A stretch of DNA of 64,000 nucleotides from contig JAOAPN010000008.1 of the NCBI GenBank assembly GCA_025462885.1, positions 460,953-524,952 on the forward strand, in the 5' to 3' direction. The notes beneath the pieces were generated by a model. That model had not been told where the DNA came from, ran no database searches, and worked only from the letters and a program-made list of their open reading frames with translations. Each line of letters starts with the position of its first letter. Position 1 is the first letter of the stretch. Made by a program: the position numbers and the translations under genes. Source of the stretch: Acidobacteriaceae bacterium (GTDB lineage Bacteria > Acidobacteriota > Terriglobia > Terriglobales > Acidobacteriaceae). Of this stretch, positions 37,775 through 47,385 are shown in pieces.

Positions 37775-39133
37775 ATGTTGAAGCAGACCTCAATCCGCGA
37801 TACAAGCATAATGCTGGCGAGTACTGCGCTGGTGTTGATGCTGCCTCTGTTGAACGGATGTAAGGAGAGCGCTTCCAAAACCGCAAGGCTCGATTCTGAA
37901 GCGCAGGAGTATGTCCAACTGGCTGTCGGTCTGGGCCAGCGAGATTCCGATTCACTCGACTTCTACTCCGGCCCTCAGGCGCAGGTGTCCGAGGTGATGA
38001 AGCATCCTCCGACGCTTCCTTCGCTTCGAGAGTCCGCTGTTCGGCTGCTTGCGAAGGTGGAGCAGGTACAGCCAGAGCGCGACGAAGAGAAAGTCAGGAA
38101 GCGCTTTCTGACGCGTCAGCTTCAAGCGATGGTGGGTCGCATCGATCTGGTGTTGGGACGCCCAAGCAGCTTCGATGCAGAGACGAAAGCGAGCTTCGGC
38201 GTGGTAGTTCCCGCGAGCTACGACCGTGCAGCGACAGCTGCAGTGCAGTCCGAACTGGACAAGCTGCTACCCGGCGATGGAAGTCTCGCCGAGCGCTACC
38301 AGGCTTTCGACAATCGCTTCATCGTCCCGCCAAAACTGGTTCCGGCGGTGATGGCTCGAGCCATTGAGGCATGCCGCACGAAGACGAAGCAGCACATCGA
38401 GCTGCCCGCGGGTGAAGCGGTGTCTGTGGAGTATGTGCGGAACAAACCCTGGAGCGCCTATAGCTGGTACAAGGGAGGTTTCCAAAGCGTGGTTCAGGTC
38501 AACATGGACTTCGCATTGACGGTGGATCGCATCATGAATCTCGCCTGCCATGAAGCTTATCCGGGGCACCATACGTATAACTCCATACGCGATGTTCAAT
38601 TGGTGCAGGGCAGGAACTTGAAAGAGTATTCGGTTCAGCCCACCTTCAGCCCCCAGTCGATGCTGTCGGAGTCGATCGCCACGCTTGCTGCGGATGTGGC
38701 TTTTCCAGAGCAGTGTCGCCTGGAACTGGAACGGGACGTGCTGTTTCCCATCGCAGGACTGAACGGAAAAGATGCGCAGTCGTACCTCAAAGTTGAGGCT
38801 TTAGTAGACCGGTTGCACACAGTTGAACCGACCATCGCAAGGGAGTACCTCGATGGCAGGCTTGAATTTGAGCGGGCTGGGGCGGAGTTGGAAAGCGCCG
38901 CGCTGATGGCACACCCGGAGGCGGTTCTGCTGTATATGAACGAGTATCGAAGCTATGTCGCCACCTACACGTATGGACGGGATCTTGCTGCAGCAGCACT
39001 GCTCCGACGCTCCGGCGGTGATCGGAATCTGCAGTGGAAGGTGTATTCGCAGTGGATGAGTGTAGACCCGCAGATGGAAGAGCGCACGGATTCGTCGAAG
39101 GTGAGCGTGCTTCCACGTGCAGGTGGCGGATAG
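37775..39133 (+). CDS. DUF885-family lipoprotein, putative metallopeptidase
   Basis: A 452-residue lipoprotein. The N-terminal signal ends in a lipobox LLNGC, so the protein should be anchored to a membrane and face the periplasm. The DUF885 signature CHEAYPGHHTYN (His259, Glu260, His265) is an HExxxGH-type zinc motif, and LSESIATLAADVAFP supplies the downstream Glu. The family is thought to be metallopeptidases, with few biochemically proven. The start at 37775 is weakly supported by a Shine-Dalgarno but gives a correct lipoprotein signal. It lies between the AbgB-like gene and two M20-like lipoproteins. Confidence 0.85.
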   Translation: MLKQTSIRDTSIMLASTALVLMLPLLNGCKESASKTARLDSEAQEYVQLAVGLGQRDSDSLDFYSGPQAQVSEVMKHPPTLPSLRESAVRLLAKVEQVQPERDEEKVRKRFLTRQLQAMVGRIDLVLGRPSSFDAETKASFGVVVPASYDRAATAAVQSELDKLLPGDGSLAERYQAFDNRFIVPPKLVPAVMARAIEACRTKTKQHIELPAGEAVSVEYVRNKPWSAYSWYKGGFQSVVQVNMDFALTVDRIMNLACHEAYPGHHTYNSIRDVQLVQGRNLKEYSVQPTFSPQSMLSESIATLAADVAFPEQCRLELERDVLFPIAGLNGKDAQSYLKVEALVDRLHTVEPTIAREYLDGRLEFERAGAELESAALMAHPEAVLLYMNEYRSYVATYTYGRDLAAAALLRRSGGDRNLQWKVYSQWMSVDPQMEERTDSSKVSVLPRAGGG

Positions 39134-39224
39134 CAAGTGGAGTGGACAGACAAGTTTAGTTGCAGGGATTCAATCGGCAGTTGAAGCAGTTCAAACAGTA
39201 AATCAACATCACCAGGAGTAATTC

Positions 39225-40862
39225 ATGCGCATCAAGGTACTTTCGTTTGCCCTTCTCGGGGTTGTGTCTTTCGGTCTCGGTTGCAAAAGCAAGACCGCAG
39301 ACAAACCTGTCGCCGACAACAAGCCGAAGCTGGGCATTCGTCCGCATGGCGATGAGACGATCCAAGTCGATACGGCCAAGGTCCCCGCAGATCTGGCGAA
39401 GGTATTTGACTACATTGACTCGCATATCGATGAGCACGTCGAGAACCTGCAGAAATGGATCCAGCAGCCCAGCATCTCGAACAGCGGCGAAGGCATTCCT
39501 GAGAGCGCCGAGATGGTGAAGGGCTTCTTCGACAAGCTGGGCTGCCAGCAGACGCGCGTCTATGACGTCGGCATCACGGAGTACGGTACGCCTGGTAATC
39601 CGGTGGTCTATGCCCACTGCGATGAAGGTGCTGCGAAGACTCTGGTCATCTACTGGCAGTACGACACAATGCCTGTGACGCAGCCGGAGAACTGGGTGGC
39701 TCCGCCGTTTGAAGGCCGCATCGTCGATGGCAAGACCGCCGGCGTAAACCCGGACTTCAAGAAGGTGCTGATTGGCCGCGGCGCGACCAACTCCAAGGGA
39801 CCGGAGATGGCTGGCCTGAACGCGATCATGTCGATGAAGGCTGTGATGGGCAAGCTTCCCGTCAACCTGATCTTCGTTGCCGAAGGTGACGAAGAGCGCA
39901 TGGACATTGGTCTTCGTAAGTTCATGAAGGAGCACTCCGACCTGTTCAAGGACGGCGATGCAATGCTGGGTGGCGGCGGCTCTGAAGGTTGCGTCTATGT
40001 TGAACTGCAGACGAGCGGTAAGTCCTGGGGTCGTGGCCCAACGGTGTCGGATATTCACGGCGTCTTCAAGCGCACCACGGATAGCCCCGCGTGGCGTCAC
40101 ATCCAGATGCTGGCTTCGCTCACTTCGAAGGACGGCAACACCCCGCTCATCAAGGGCTGGTACGACAACATCGTCAAGCCCACGCCAGAGCAGCTTGAGG
40201 CTCTGAAGAAGCAGGGCGAAAAGACAGACCTCGCGGTCATGGCGAAGAACGTCGGCGTTGCTCGCTTCATCGCTGATACTCCCGAGAAGTTTCTGGAGAT
40301 GGGTCGCTACGGTACATCCTTCAACCTCGACGGAATCTGGGGCGGCAACATGTATGCGGGCGGTGCAGGCGCAATTCTGCCCAACAAGATCACCTCGAAG
40401 CATGGCTTCCGCTATGTCCCGAACATGAACGGTCTGGACCTGGTGAAGAAGCTGCGCGCTCAGCTCGATGCCAACGGCTACAAGGACGTTGAGATGAAGC
40501 TGATCGGCGATGTGCCGTGGGCGAAGAATCCTTCACGCGATACGGATATCTCGCATGCCGGAGATGCTGCTTCCGCGATGATGGGTCTTCAGGGCCGTCC
40601 CGACTTCCCGGCTGCCGGTGGTTACTGGCCGGCGTACGTCTTCACTGACCAGCAGGTTGGCGAGAAGGTCGGCAATGTCATGCTGCCGATGGGCGGTGCA
40701 CGTGCCGGTTCAGGCGGACGCGCCCACGCGGCGAACGAGTACATGGTCATCGAAGGCGCAGGCAAAACCTACGGGTATGCCGGAGCCGAGAAGACCGTCG
40801 CGGCAACGATCTACAGCTATGCAAAGATGACCACCGTAGCTCCCCGGCCCAAGTCGCACTAG
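39225..40862 (+). CDS. M20-like metallopeptidase lipoprotein, first tandem copy, altered metal ligands
   Basis: A 545-residue lipoprotein (lipobox FGLGC) of the M20 dipeptidase fold. AGGAG lies just before the ATG. The catalytic-site order is kept, but the first metal His of the usual GHYD motif is Gln145 (IYWQYDTMPV) and the bridging Asp of GRGAxDxKG is Asn189 (GRGATNSKG). The Glu pair in [13 protein letters not shown] is kept. A late [12 protein letters not shown] supplies the usual His/Glu segment. It is strongly similar over its whole length to the next gene, so the pair is a tandem duplication. Activity may be changed or lost, or the site may use other ligands. Confidence 0.87.
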   Translation: MRIKVLSFALLGVVSFGLGCKSKTADKPVADNKPKLGIRPHGDETIQVDTAKVPADLAKVFDYIDSHIDEHVENLQKWIQQPSISNSGEGIPESAEMVKGFFDKLGCQQTRVYDVGITEYGTPGNPVVYAHCDEGAAKTLVIYWQYDTMPVTQPENWVAPPFEGRIVDGKTAGVNPDFKKVLIGRGATNSKGPEMAGLNAIMSMKAVMGKLPVNLIFVAEGDEERMDIGLRKFMKEHSDLFKDGDAMLGGGGSEGCVYVELQTSGKSWGRGPTVSDIHGVFKRTTDSPAWRHIQMLASLTSKDGNTPLIKGWYDNIVKPTPEQLEALKKQGEKTDLAVMAKNVGVARFIADTPEKFLEMGRYGTSFNLDGIWGGNMYAGGAGAILPNKITSKHGFRYVPNMNGLDLVKKLRAQLDANGYKDVEMKLIGDVPWAKNPSRDTDISHAGDAASAMMGLQGRPDFPAAGGYWPAYVFTDQQVGEKVGNVMLPMGGARAGSGGRAHAANEYMVIEGAGKTYGYAGAEKTVAATIYSYAKMTTVAPRPKSH

Positions 40863-40963
40863 GGCTCAGGGGCTTCGGCCCCTTGTCGTACTGTGGGCCA
40901 TGGATGTATGGACGAATTGCAAGAAGCACAGTTGTGAACTGATAAACCACAGGAGCACTCACG

Positions 40964-42643
40964 ATGCGTTCGAAGATCGCCATGGCCGTATTTCTCACCG
41001 CTCTTGCAGCCGCGAACGGCTGCAAGAGCAAATCTGTAGATAAGCCTGCTGCACCTGCCGTAGCCAAGCTTGGAATTCGTCCGCATGGCGACGAGACCCT
41101 GCAGCCCGACCCGAGCAAGACCCCGGCGGATCTTCAGAAGGTCTACTCATACATCGATGAGCATATTGATGATCACGTCGAGAACCTGCAGAAGTGGATC
41201 CGTCAGCCAAGTATCTCGAACAGCGGCGAAGGCATCCCTGAGAGCGCCGAGATGGTGAAGGGCTTCTTCGACAAGCTCGGTTGCCAGCAGACCCGCGTCT
41301 ACGATGTAGGCATCACAGAGTACGGCACACCCGGCAACCCCGTGGTCTATGCCAAGTGCGATGAGGGTGCGCCGAAGACGCTCGTGATCTATTGGATGTA
41401 CGACACGATGCCGGTCACGCAGCCGGAGAACTGGGTCGCTCCTCCCTTTGAAGGGCGGCTGGTGGATGGTGCTACGGCTGGGCTGAATCCTGCCTACAAG
41501 AAAGTTTTGATCGGCCGCGGAGCGACGAACTCCAAGGGTCCGCAGATGAGCCAGCTCAATGCGCTGATGTCGATGAAGCAGGTGATGGGTAAGCTCCCCG
41601 TGAACCTGATCTTTGTCGCTGAGGGCGATGAAGAGCGCATGGACATTGGTCTGCGGAAGTTCGTCAAGGACCACTCAGACTTGTTCAAGGGATCGGACGC
41701 GATGCTGATGTTTGGCGTCCAGTCGGATGGCGGCGCTGGTGGTTTGATGGGCGGCTCTGAGGGATGCGTCTATGTCGAACTGACGACCAGCGGTAAGAGC
41801 TGGGGTCGTGGCCCGATCCAGTCGGACATCCATGGCTCGAACAAGCGGTCGGTTGATAGCCCAGCCTGGCGTCATATCAAGATGCTGGCGTCGCTCGTCT
41901 CAGACGATGGAAATACCCCTCAAATCAAAGGCTTCTTCGACAACATGGTTCCGCTGACGGAGACCGAAACGAAGAAGCTGAAGGATGTATCCGGAAAGCT
42001 CGACCTGACAGTCGCAGCGAAAAACCTGGGAGTTGGCCGCTTCATCTCGGAAGATCCGTACACGATGTTGAAGATGCAGCGCTACGGCACCTCATTCAAT
42101 CTGGATGGCGTGTGGGGTGGAAACATGTATGCGGGTGGGGCCGGTGCGATCCTGCCGAACAAGATTACTTCCAAGCATAACTTCCGCTATATCCCGAACA
42201 TGAATGGGCTGGACATTGTGAAGAAGCTTCGCGCACAGCTCGACCACAACGGATATAAGGATGTCGAGGTGAAGCTGATCGGCGATGTGCCGTGGTCGAA
42301 GATGTCCTATGATTCGGATATTGCGCGCGCGATTACCAAGACCTACACCGACTTCGGAATTCCATACGCGACTCCTGCGGATGGCGAATCGATCCTCGGG
42401 GGATACTGGCCGTCGTACCTGTTTTCGAATGGGCCAACGGGCGAGAAGATCGCTCCCGTCTCCATGCCGATTGCGGGCGGAGCGGCGGGGCATGGCGGTC
42501 GCGCCCACGCGGCGAACGAGTATTTCATTATTGAAGGTGCGGGAAAAGTCTACGGGATGGCGGGAGCTGAAAAGTCCGTCGCCACCATCGTCTACAACTA
42601 CGCCAAAGCTGGCGCACAACCCACAAAGAGCCCAAACCAATGA
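40964..42643 (+). CDS. M20-like metallopeptidase lipoprotein, second tandem copy, altered metal ligands
   Basis: A 559-residue lipoprotein (lipobox AANGC), the paralogue of the preceding gene. Long stretches from [11 protein letters not shown] onward are identical or nearly so. It has the same loss of canonical ligands: Met145 in [10 protein letters not shown] where copy one has Gln, and Asn189 in [19 protein letters not shown] and the late His segment [12 protein letters not shown] are kept. A short insertion (about [15 protein letters not shown]) distinguishes it. Its stop overlaps the ABC ATPase start by 4 bp (ATGA), tying it to the transporter genes. Confidence 0.87.
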   Translation: MRSKIAMAVFLTALAAANGCKSKSVDKPAAPAVAKLGIRPHGDETLQPDPSKTPADLQKVYSYIDEHIDDHVENLQKWIRQPSISNSGEGIPESAEMVKGFFDKLGCQQTRVYDVGITEYGTPGNPVVYAKCDEGAPKTLVIYWMYDTMPVTQPENWVAPPFEGRLVDGATAGLNPAYKKVLIGRGATNSKGPQMSQLNALMSMKQVMGKLPVNLIFVAEGDEERMDIGLRKFVKDHSDLFKGSDAMLMFGVQSDGGAGGLMGGSEGCVYVELTTSGKSWGRGPIQSDIHGSNKRSVDSPAWRHIKMLASLVSDDGNTPQIKGFFDNMVPLTETETKKLKDVSGKLDLTVAAKNLGVGRFISEDPYTMLKMQRYGTSFNLDGVWGGNMYAGGAGAILPNKITSKHNFRYIPNMNGLDIVKKLRAQLDHNGYKDVEVKLIGDVPWSKMSYDSDIARAITKTYTDFGIPYATPADGESILGGYWPSYLFSNGPTGEKIAPVSMPIAGGAAGHGGRAHAANEYFIIEGAGKVYGMAGAEKSVATIVYNYAKAGAQPTKSPNQ

Positions 42644-43401
42644 CAACTACCCCTGTGATTTCGATTCGCAATCTCACCAAGACCTATCAGATGGGCGAAG
42701 TAGCGGTCCATGCCTTGCGCTCTGTGTCGCTCGATATCAACGCCGGTGAATTTGTAACCGTCATCGGTCCGTCGGGCTCGGGTAAGTCAACGCTGATGCA
42801 CATCCTCGGTTGTCTCGACCAGCCAACCAGTGGACAGTACTTGCTGAATGGTAAGGATGTATCGCATCTATCCGATGATGAGGTTTCCTCTGTCCGGAAC
42901 AGCAAGATCGGCTTTGTATTTCAAGGGTTTAACCTCCTGACGCGGACCTCTGCTCTCGAGAATGTGGAACTGCCTTTGCTGTACAGCGGAACGCCTGTCT
43001 CGGCCTCGGAGCGCCGCAGCCGGGCGATGGCGGCACTGGAGTCGGTTGGACTGGGCTCTCGCCATGAGCACCACACCAACCAGCTCTCCGGTGGACAGCA
43101 GCAGCGCGTTGCCATTGCGCGGGCTCTGCTCAACAATCCTTCCATCCTGCTCGCGGACGAGCCGACCGGTAACCTCGACAGCCGCACCAGTGTGGAAGTG
43201 ATGGATATCTTCCAGTCGCTCAAGGAAGAGCGCGGCATCACCATCGTGCTGATTACCCATGAACATGACGTGGCTGCGTATGGGTCTCGGATCGTTGCCT
43301 TCAAGGACGGTGTAATCGTCTCGGATGAATTGAACGAGCAACGACGCGCTGCTCGAAATGAGCTTGCAGATCTTCCTGTGCCGGTAGCGGAGACGGCATA
43401 G
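42640..43401 (+). CDS. ABC transporter ATP-binding protein, MacB/LolD type
   Basis: A 253-residue ATPase. Walker A is GPSGSGKST, the Q-loop is VFQGFN, the signature is [15 protein letters not shown], Walker B is [12 protein letters not shown] and the H-loop is LITHEHDV. This subgroup works with FtsX-type permeases in MacB-like systems (mechanotransmission, lipoprotein or peptide/macrolide export). It overlaps the M20-like gene by 4 bp and is followed directly by its first permease. There is no MacA-type adaptor or TolC-like gene in the window. Confidence 0.93.
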   Translation: MTTTPVISIRNLTKTYQMGEVAVHALRSVSLDINAGEFVTVIGPSGSGKSTLMHILGCLDQPTSGQYLLNGKDVSHLSDDEVSSVRNSKIGFVFQGFNLLTRTSALENVELPLLYSGTPVSASERRSRAMAALESVGLGSRHEHHTNQLSGGQQQRVAIARALLNNPSILLADEPTGNLDSRTSVEVMDIFQSLKEERGITIVLITHEHDVAAYGSRIVAFKDGVIVSDELNEQRRAARNELADLPVPVAETA

Positions 43402-44898
43402 ATGGCTCTCAAGACCAGTTGGATGATCTCGTTGAAAGCGCTGCGGCGCAACAAGCTGCAGACTGCGCTGACGATGATCGGCATGACCATCGGCGTGGCG
43501 ACGGTGCTGACGATGATCGCTCTTGGCTCCGGTGCGCAGGCTGCGATCCAGGACCAGGTCAAGGCAGCAGGGATGAACCTGATTATCGTCAAAGCAGGGA
43601 ACTATCAGCTTCAACAGGAGCGGGCCCCGGATGATGCGATCGAGAACGGCGCAGTAGATCCTGAATCTCAGCCGCTGAATCGCTGGAGTGACGGTGTTTA
43701 TAAAGCAGGCGAAAGACGAATGCGCGCAGCTTTCTTTCATCCTGAGGACGATCCCTTCGCTGTGCATGACCATCCCACTTCGCGGCAGCGATTGGGCGAT
43801 GCGGAGGCTGGGTTGGGTGCGGCAGCGACCCTTACAATTGCAGATGCGGACGCGATCCGCAAGATCGGCGGAGTGCAGTACGTCTCCGAGGGAATCCATG
43901 AAAACGCGCACGTTGCGTATGGTGGACAGCGGTGGTTCACGCGGATGCACGGCGATGACGTGTCGATGCCGAAGATCAAGCGGGCCTGGGTGTTTACGCA
44001 TGGCGGATACTTCAGCAAGCGGCAGGAAACGAACTCCGAGCAGGTCGTCGTGCTGGGCAGCATCGTGGCGGAGAAGCTGTTCGGCAAGGACAATCCCGTC
44101 GGCAAGACGGTGACGATGTGGAACCAGCCTTTCAAGGTCGAGGGCGTGATCAGCAGCAGCAACTGGATGGTCTCGCCTGCGGCTGGAGACGATGAGTTCG
44201 ACGCGGTTTATATCCCCGTCACTACAGTACAGAAGCTGCTCAACCTATCCAAGCTGAATGACATTACGATTACGACCGAATCGACCGGCAATGTAACTCG
44301 GGTCTCGAAAGACATTACGGACCTGCTCCGTGGCCGGCACAACATCGCCTTCAAAACGCCGGATGATTTCCAGGTGATCAGCCAGGCGCGCAAGGCTCTG
44401 ACTGGCGGCGGAATGCAGGCGGATATGCAGCGGTCGGTGATGGGCAACGCCGCGGGTCTTGAGAAGGTAACGCTGGAACAGTTGGGCAAGACGCTCGACC
44501 GTGCCAGTGCGACGATGACGGCGCTGCTCGCGAGCATTGCTACCGTGTCGCTGATCGTCGGCGGCATCGGCATCATGAACATCATGCTGCTAAGTGTTAC
44601 GGAGCGGACGCGCGAGATTGGGATTCGCCGAGCGGTTGGAGCGCGCGCGCAGGATGTGTTGCTGCAGTTCCTGCTGGAGTCGATCACGCTGAGCGTGGCA
44701 GGTGGCTTGCTCGGAATCGCGATCGGGTTCGCGGTGTCGTTGTTCGTCTCGCGCATTCTTCAATGGTCGACGCAGATCTCGCCGCTATCGGTGGCGCTAT
44801 CGTTCGGCGTGTCGGCTGCGGTTGGAATTTTCTTTGGTTACTATCCTGCAAAGCAGGCTTCGCAGGTGCTTCCGATTGCTTCACTCAAGTACGAATAA
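43402..44898 (+). CDS. MacB-type ABC permease, first copy, with His-rich insertion
   Basis: A 498-residue FtsX/MacB-fold permease. One N-terminal span (about 20-45, TMIGMTIGVATVLTMIALG), a large periplasmic domain (about 50-370) and three C-terminal spans with VGGIGIMNIMLLSVTERTRE are the family pattern. It begins at the base after the ATPase stop. Compared with its partner at 44944, it carries an extra segment of roughly 60 residues (about 75-135) with His and acidic residues (FHPEDDPFAVHDHP), which could bind a metal or partner. It probably forms a heterodimer with the next permease. Confidence 0.9.
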   Translation: MALKTSWMISLKALRRNKLQTALTMIGMTIGVATVLTMIALGSGAQAAIQDQVKAAGMNLIIVKAGNYQLQQERAPDDAIENGAVDPESQPLNRWSDGVYKAGERRMRAAFFHPEDDPFAVHDHPTSRQRLGDAEAGLGAAATLTIADADAIRKIGGVQYVSEGIHENAHVAYGGQRWFTRMHGDDVSMPKIKRAWVFTHGGYFSKRQETNSEQVVVLGSIVAEKLFGKDNPVGKTVTMWNQPFKVEGVISSSNWMVSPAAGDDEFDAVYIPVTTVQKLLNLSKLNDITITTESTGNVTRVSKDITDLLRGRHNIAFKTPDDFQVISQARKALTGGGMQADMQRSVMGNAAGLEKVTLEQLGKTLDRASATMTALLASIATVSLIVGGIGIMNIMLLSVTERTREIGIRRAVGARAQDVLLQFLLESITLSVAGGLLGIAIGFAVSLFVSRILQWSTQISPLSVALSFGVSAAVGIFFGYYPAKQASQVLPIASLKYE

Positions 44899-44943
44899 GA
44901 GTTTGGACTACGAGTTATTTCGAGAAATGAGCAGGTGGAACTT

Positions 44944-46299
44944 ATGCTGACGACGAGTCTAAGAATCGCGCAAAAAGCGTTGAAGCGAAACAAGCTGCGC
45001 ACCGGCCTGGCAGTGCTGGGCATGACCATCGGTGTGGCGGCGGTCCTCACGATGTTTGCCTTGGGAACGGGTGCGCAGGAGTCGGTGTCGTCGGACGTAA
45101 AATCTGCGGGTACGACGCTGATCTTCGTGCGGTCCGGCAACTTCACCAAGGGCGGGGAAGAGTCGAAGATCCCCACCGGCATGGGCAGCTCGAACTCGCT
45201 GGTCGCGGATGATGCGGCGGCGATCGGGAAGATCGACGGAGTGAAGTACGTCTCCGCCAACGTCAAGGACCGGACCTGGGTCGAGACTTCGAACCAGCGG
45301 TTCTACACCCAGGTGATCGGCGCGGATGTGGACTACGGGAAGGCTTACGCGTGGGGCTTTCCCAAGGGCAAATTCTTCAAGTCGGGCGACGTCGAGTCGG
45401 CGGCGAATGTGGCTGTGATCGGGACGACGCTGCGGGATCATCTCTTCGGCGATGAAAATCCGGTCGGTAAAGAGATCCAGTTGCATGGCAAGCCCTACCG
45501 GATCGTTGGGGTCTTTGAGGCGAAGGATGAGGACCAGGGCGAGTACGCGGTGATCCCGTATACGACGGCGCAGAAGATGGTTGGGACCAGTTCCATCCAG
45601 ATGGTGACGGTCTCGGCGGAGCAGGCGGGCGAGACGACGCGGATCTCCGACGACATCAAGAAGCTGCTTCGCGGCCGGCATCATCTCGACAGTAAACCGA
45701 TGCCGAAACCAGGTGCGATGGTGCTGGGCGGATTGCAGGCCCCGGGGCTGGGCGGCTCGAATCCGGATGACTTCACGGTGAAGACCCAGGCGTCGGAGGC
45801 GTTGACCAAGGGACTGAATACCTCCGTCGCTGCATTCATTCTGGCGAATATGCCGCAGATGGATCAGACCAACTCGCAGGAGATGGCCGGCACGCTCAGC
45901 CGTGCCGGCTCCACGATGACGGCGCTGCTGGCGGCTATTGCGACCATCTCGCTGATCGTCGGCGGCATCGGCATTATGAATATCATGCTGGTGAGCGTGA
46001 CGGAGCGGACGCGGGAGATCGGCATCCGTCGCGCGATTGGAGCTCGTCAGAGTGACGTGCTGCAGCAGTTTCTGGTCGAGGCAGTAACGCTGAGCGTCTT
46101 TGGCGGTGTCTTCGGGATCGTGATCGGATTCATTGCTTCCTTCGTGATCACGAACGTGTTGCACTGGCCGGCAACCATCTCGATCACGGCTGTAGCGCTG
46201 GCATTCGGAATTGCCGCGGTGACAGGCGTGTTCTTCGGGTTCTACCCGGCACGGCGTGCTTCGCAGTTGAGCCCGATCGATGCGCTACGGTACGAGTGA
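44944..46299 (+). CDS. MacB-type ABC permease, second copy
   Basis: A 451-residue FtsX/MacB-fold permease related to the preceding gene. The ATG at 44944 is preferred over a GTG at 44935 because AGGTGG lies about 6 nt before it. The N-terminal span LAVLGMTIGVAAVLTMFALG, the periplasmic domain and the C-terminal block GGIGIMNIMLVSVTERTRE are all present. It ends the + strand run. The convergent stretch after it carries stacked hairpins that may stop transcription. Confidence 0.92.
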   Translation: MLTTSLRIAQKALKRNKLRTGLAVLGMTIGVAAVLTMFALGTGAQESVSSDVKSAGTTLIFVRSGNFTKGGEESKIPTGMGSSNSLVADDAAAIGKIDGVKYVSANVKDRTWVETSNQRFYTQVIGADVDYGKAYAWGFPKGKFFKSGDVESAANVAVIGTTLRDHLFGDENPVGKEIQLHGKPYRIVGVFEAKDEDQGEYAVIPYTTAQKMVGTSSIQMVTVSAEQAGETTRISDDIKKLLRGRHHLDSKPMPKPGAMVLGGLQAPGLGGSNPDDFTVKTQASEALTKGLNTSVAAFILANMPQMDQTNSQEMAGTLSRAGSTMTALLAAIATISLIVGGIGIMNIMLVSVTERTREIGIRRAIGARQSDVLQQFLVEAVTLSVFGGVFGIVIGFIASFVITNVLHWPATISITAVALAFGIAAVTGVFFGFYPARRASQLSPIDALRYE

Positions 46300-46369
46300 G
46301 ACGGTTGCCAGTTGTTGGTTGCCAGGGCGTATCGACCTATTCCGCTTTGACGATTGGAAATCTTTTAGC

Positions 46370-46452
46370 GCGGGCCTTTAGCCCGCAATGGCTCGACTGT
46401 TCCTAACCCAGGGCTTTGCCCTGGGCTAGTGAACCGCGAGCCTTCAGCTCGC
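46370..46452. repeat. Three stacked hairpins between convergent genes
   Basis: GCGGGC-CTTTA-GCCCGC (46370-46386), CCCAGGGC-TTT-GCCCTGGG (46407-46425) and GCGAGC-CTTCA-GCTCGC (46436-46452) follow each other closely. Related pieces recur at 47351-47404 and 58079-58128. They may end transcription of the ABC operon or be a dispersed element. Confidence 0.75.
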
Positions 46453-46498
46453 AAAACTGCAGTGCTCCGCCTTTTTATCTCATCTTTACCTCATCGCT

Positions 46499-47080
46499 TC
46501 AATTACAAGTCAGGCGATACGCCCTGGTTGTCGTAGAGGGGGCTTCGGCTACGGCGCGGAGGGATGCGATGATGCTGGCGTACGATTTCTGGGGCTGGTC
46601 CTTGTTGAGGGGTGTTGGGGCTTCTTCGATTTCCTTGGCTGGGGCGAGTTTTCCGAAGTGGAGGTCGGAGAGGACTTCTTCGACGAGGGGCTGGTTTGGG
46701 GTGGGGGTGTCTTTGTGTTTTGGCAGGTTGGCGCTGGCGATCTGGAGTCCGTAGAGGAGGAGCTTGGCTCGTTTGGTGTCGATGCGTTTTTCCGCGATGC
46801 GCTGGAGGAGTTCGATGAGGGTGGACTGGAGGGCGTGGCGGTCTTCGGACATGGCGAGGGTGAAGGTGGCGTCGGGTCCTTCGATGGCGCGGTCGAGCAT
46901 GGCCTGGCGGCTGATGGGGCGGCGGGTGGTGTGGTGGTAGTAGCAGAAGAGCTCTCCGCGCAGGGTGGGGCTGCCACAGCGGTGGCCCTGAGTATGGATG
47001 TGCCGGCACTGGAAGCGCGGGGGCCGGGCTGCCGGGGTGATGGTTTCGAGTGCCTGGGTTTCGGATGTAGCTGTGTGCAT
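46499..47080 (-). CDS. Small protein with a Cys/His-rich N-terminal motif, unknown function
   Basis: A 193-residue protein. GGAGGGG lies about 5 nt before the ATG. The N-terminal part has Cys25, His27, His29, His33, Cys35, Cys46, His49 and His50 (CRHIHTQGHRCGSP and ELFCYYHH), which resembles a zinc-binding finger. The rest is a helical region (about 55-120) and a polar, probably disordered C-terminus. I recall similar proteins as hypothetical proteins in Terriglobia genomes, but no function is known to me. It converges with the ABC permease and is isolated in a hairpin-rich stretch. Confidence 0.72.
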   Translation of the reverse strand: MHTATSETQALETITPAARPPRFQCRHIHTQGHRCGSPTLRGELFCYYHHTTRRPISRQAMLDRAIEGPDATFTLAMSEDRHALQSTLIELLQRIAEKRIDTKRAKLLLYGLQIASANLPKHKDTPTPNQPLVEEVLSDLHFGKLAPAKEIEEAPTPLNKDQPQKSYASIIASLRAVAEAPSTTTRAYRLTCN

Positions 47081-47184
47081 GGGGTACCCCTCCGTTTTTT
47101 GGTAAAGTCTTAGATTGATGCGGGTTAGGTCTGGACTTCTGGTTTGGTTCCGGTTGCTGGTTGCGAGTGGTTGGTTAAAAGCGA

Positions 47185-47207
47185 AGACCCGGCTTTTGGC
47201 CGGGTCT
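47185..47207. terminator. Strong hairpin, possible terminator
   Basis: AGACCCGGC pairs with GCCGGGTCT around a short T-rich loop (9-10 bp stem), inside the 47081-47605 non-coding stretch. On the - strand it is followed by CGCTTTT, so it could end the DUF692 operon transcript; on the + strand a weaker T-rich tail follows. Confidence 0.45.
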
Positions 47208-47385
47208 GTGTATTTTGTTTCCTGCTTCTATTGTATGGAATGGGTGGAAACTAAAATGCCACTTTTTTAAATTTATATTCGGTTTGTTTTGTTGGAGTTG
47301 AGGGTTTTGGGGGGCTTGACAGGTTTTGGGGTGAGGAGGGTTTTAGGTCAGGCCTTCAGCCCTCGGGTCTCGTGGGGGGAGTGAA

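Noticed and set aside
36463..37878. 471-codon - strand frame opposite the AbgB-like gene
   Set aside because: Shadow of a real gene; His/Arg/Leu-rich translation without motifs.
39156..40403. 415-codon - strand frame opposite the first M20-like gene
   Set aside because: Shadow frame; the + strand gene has a lipobox, Shine-Dalgarno and family motifs.
44959..46164. 401-codon - strand frame opposite the second permease
   Set aside because: Shadow frame with Arg/His-rich low-complexity translation.
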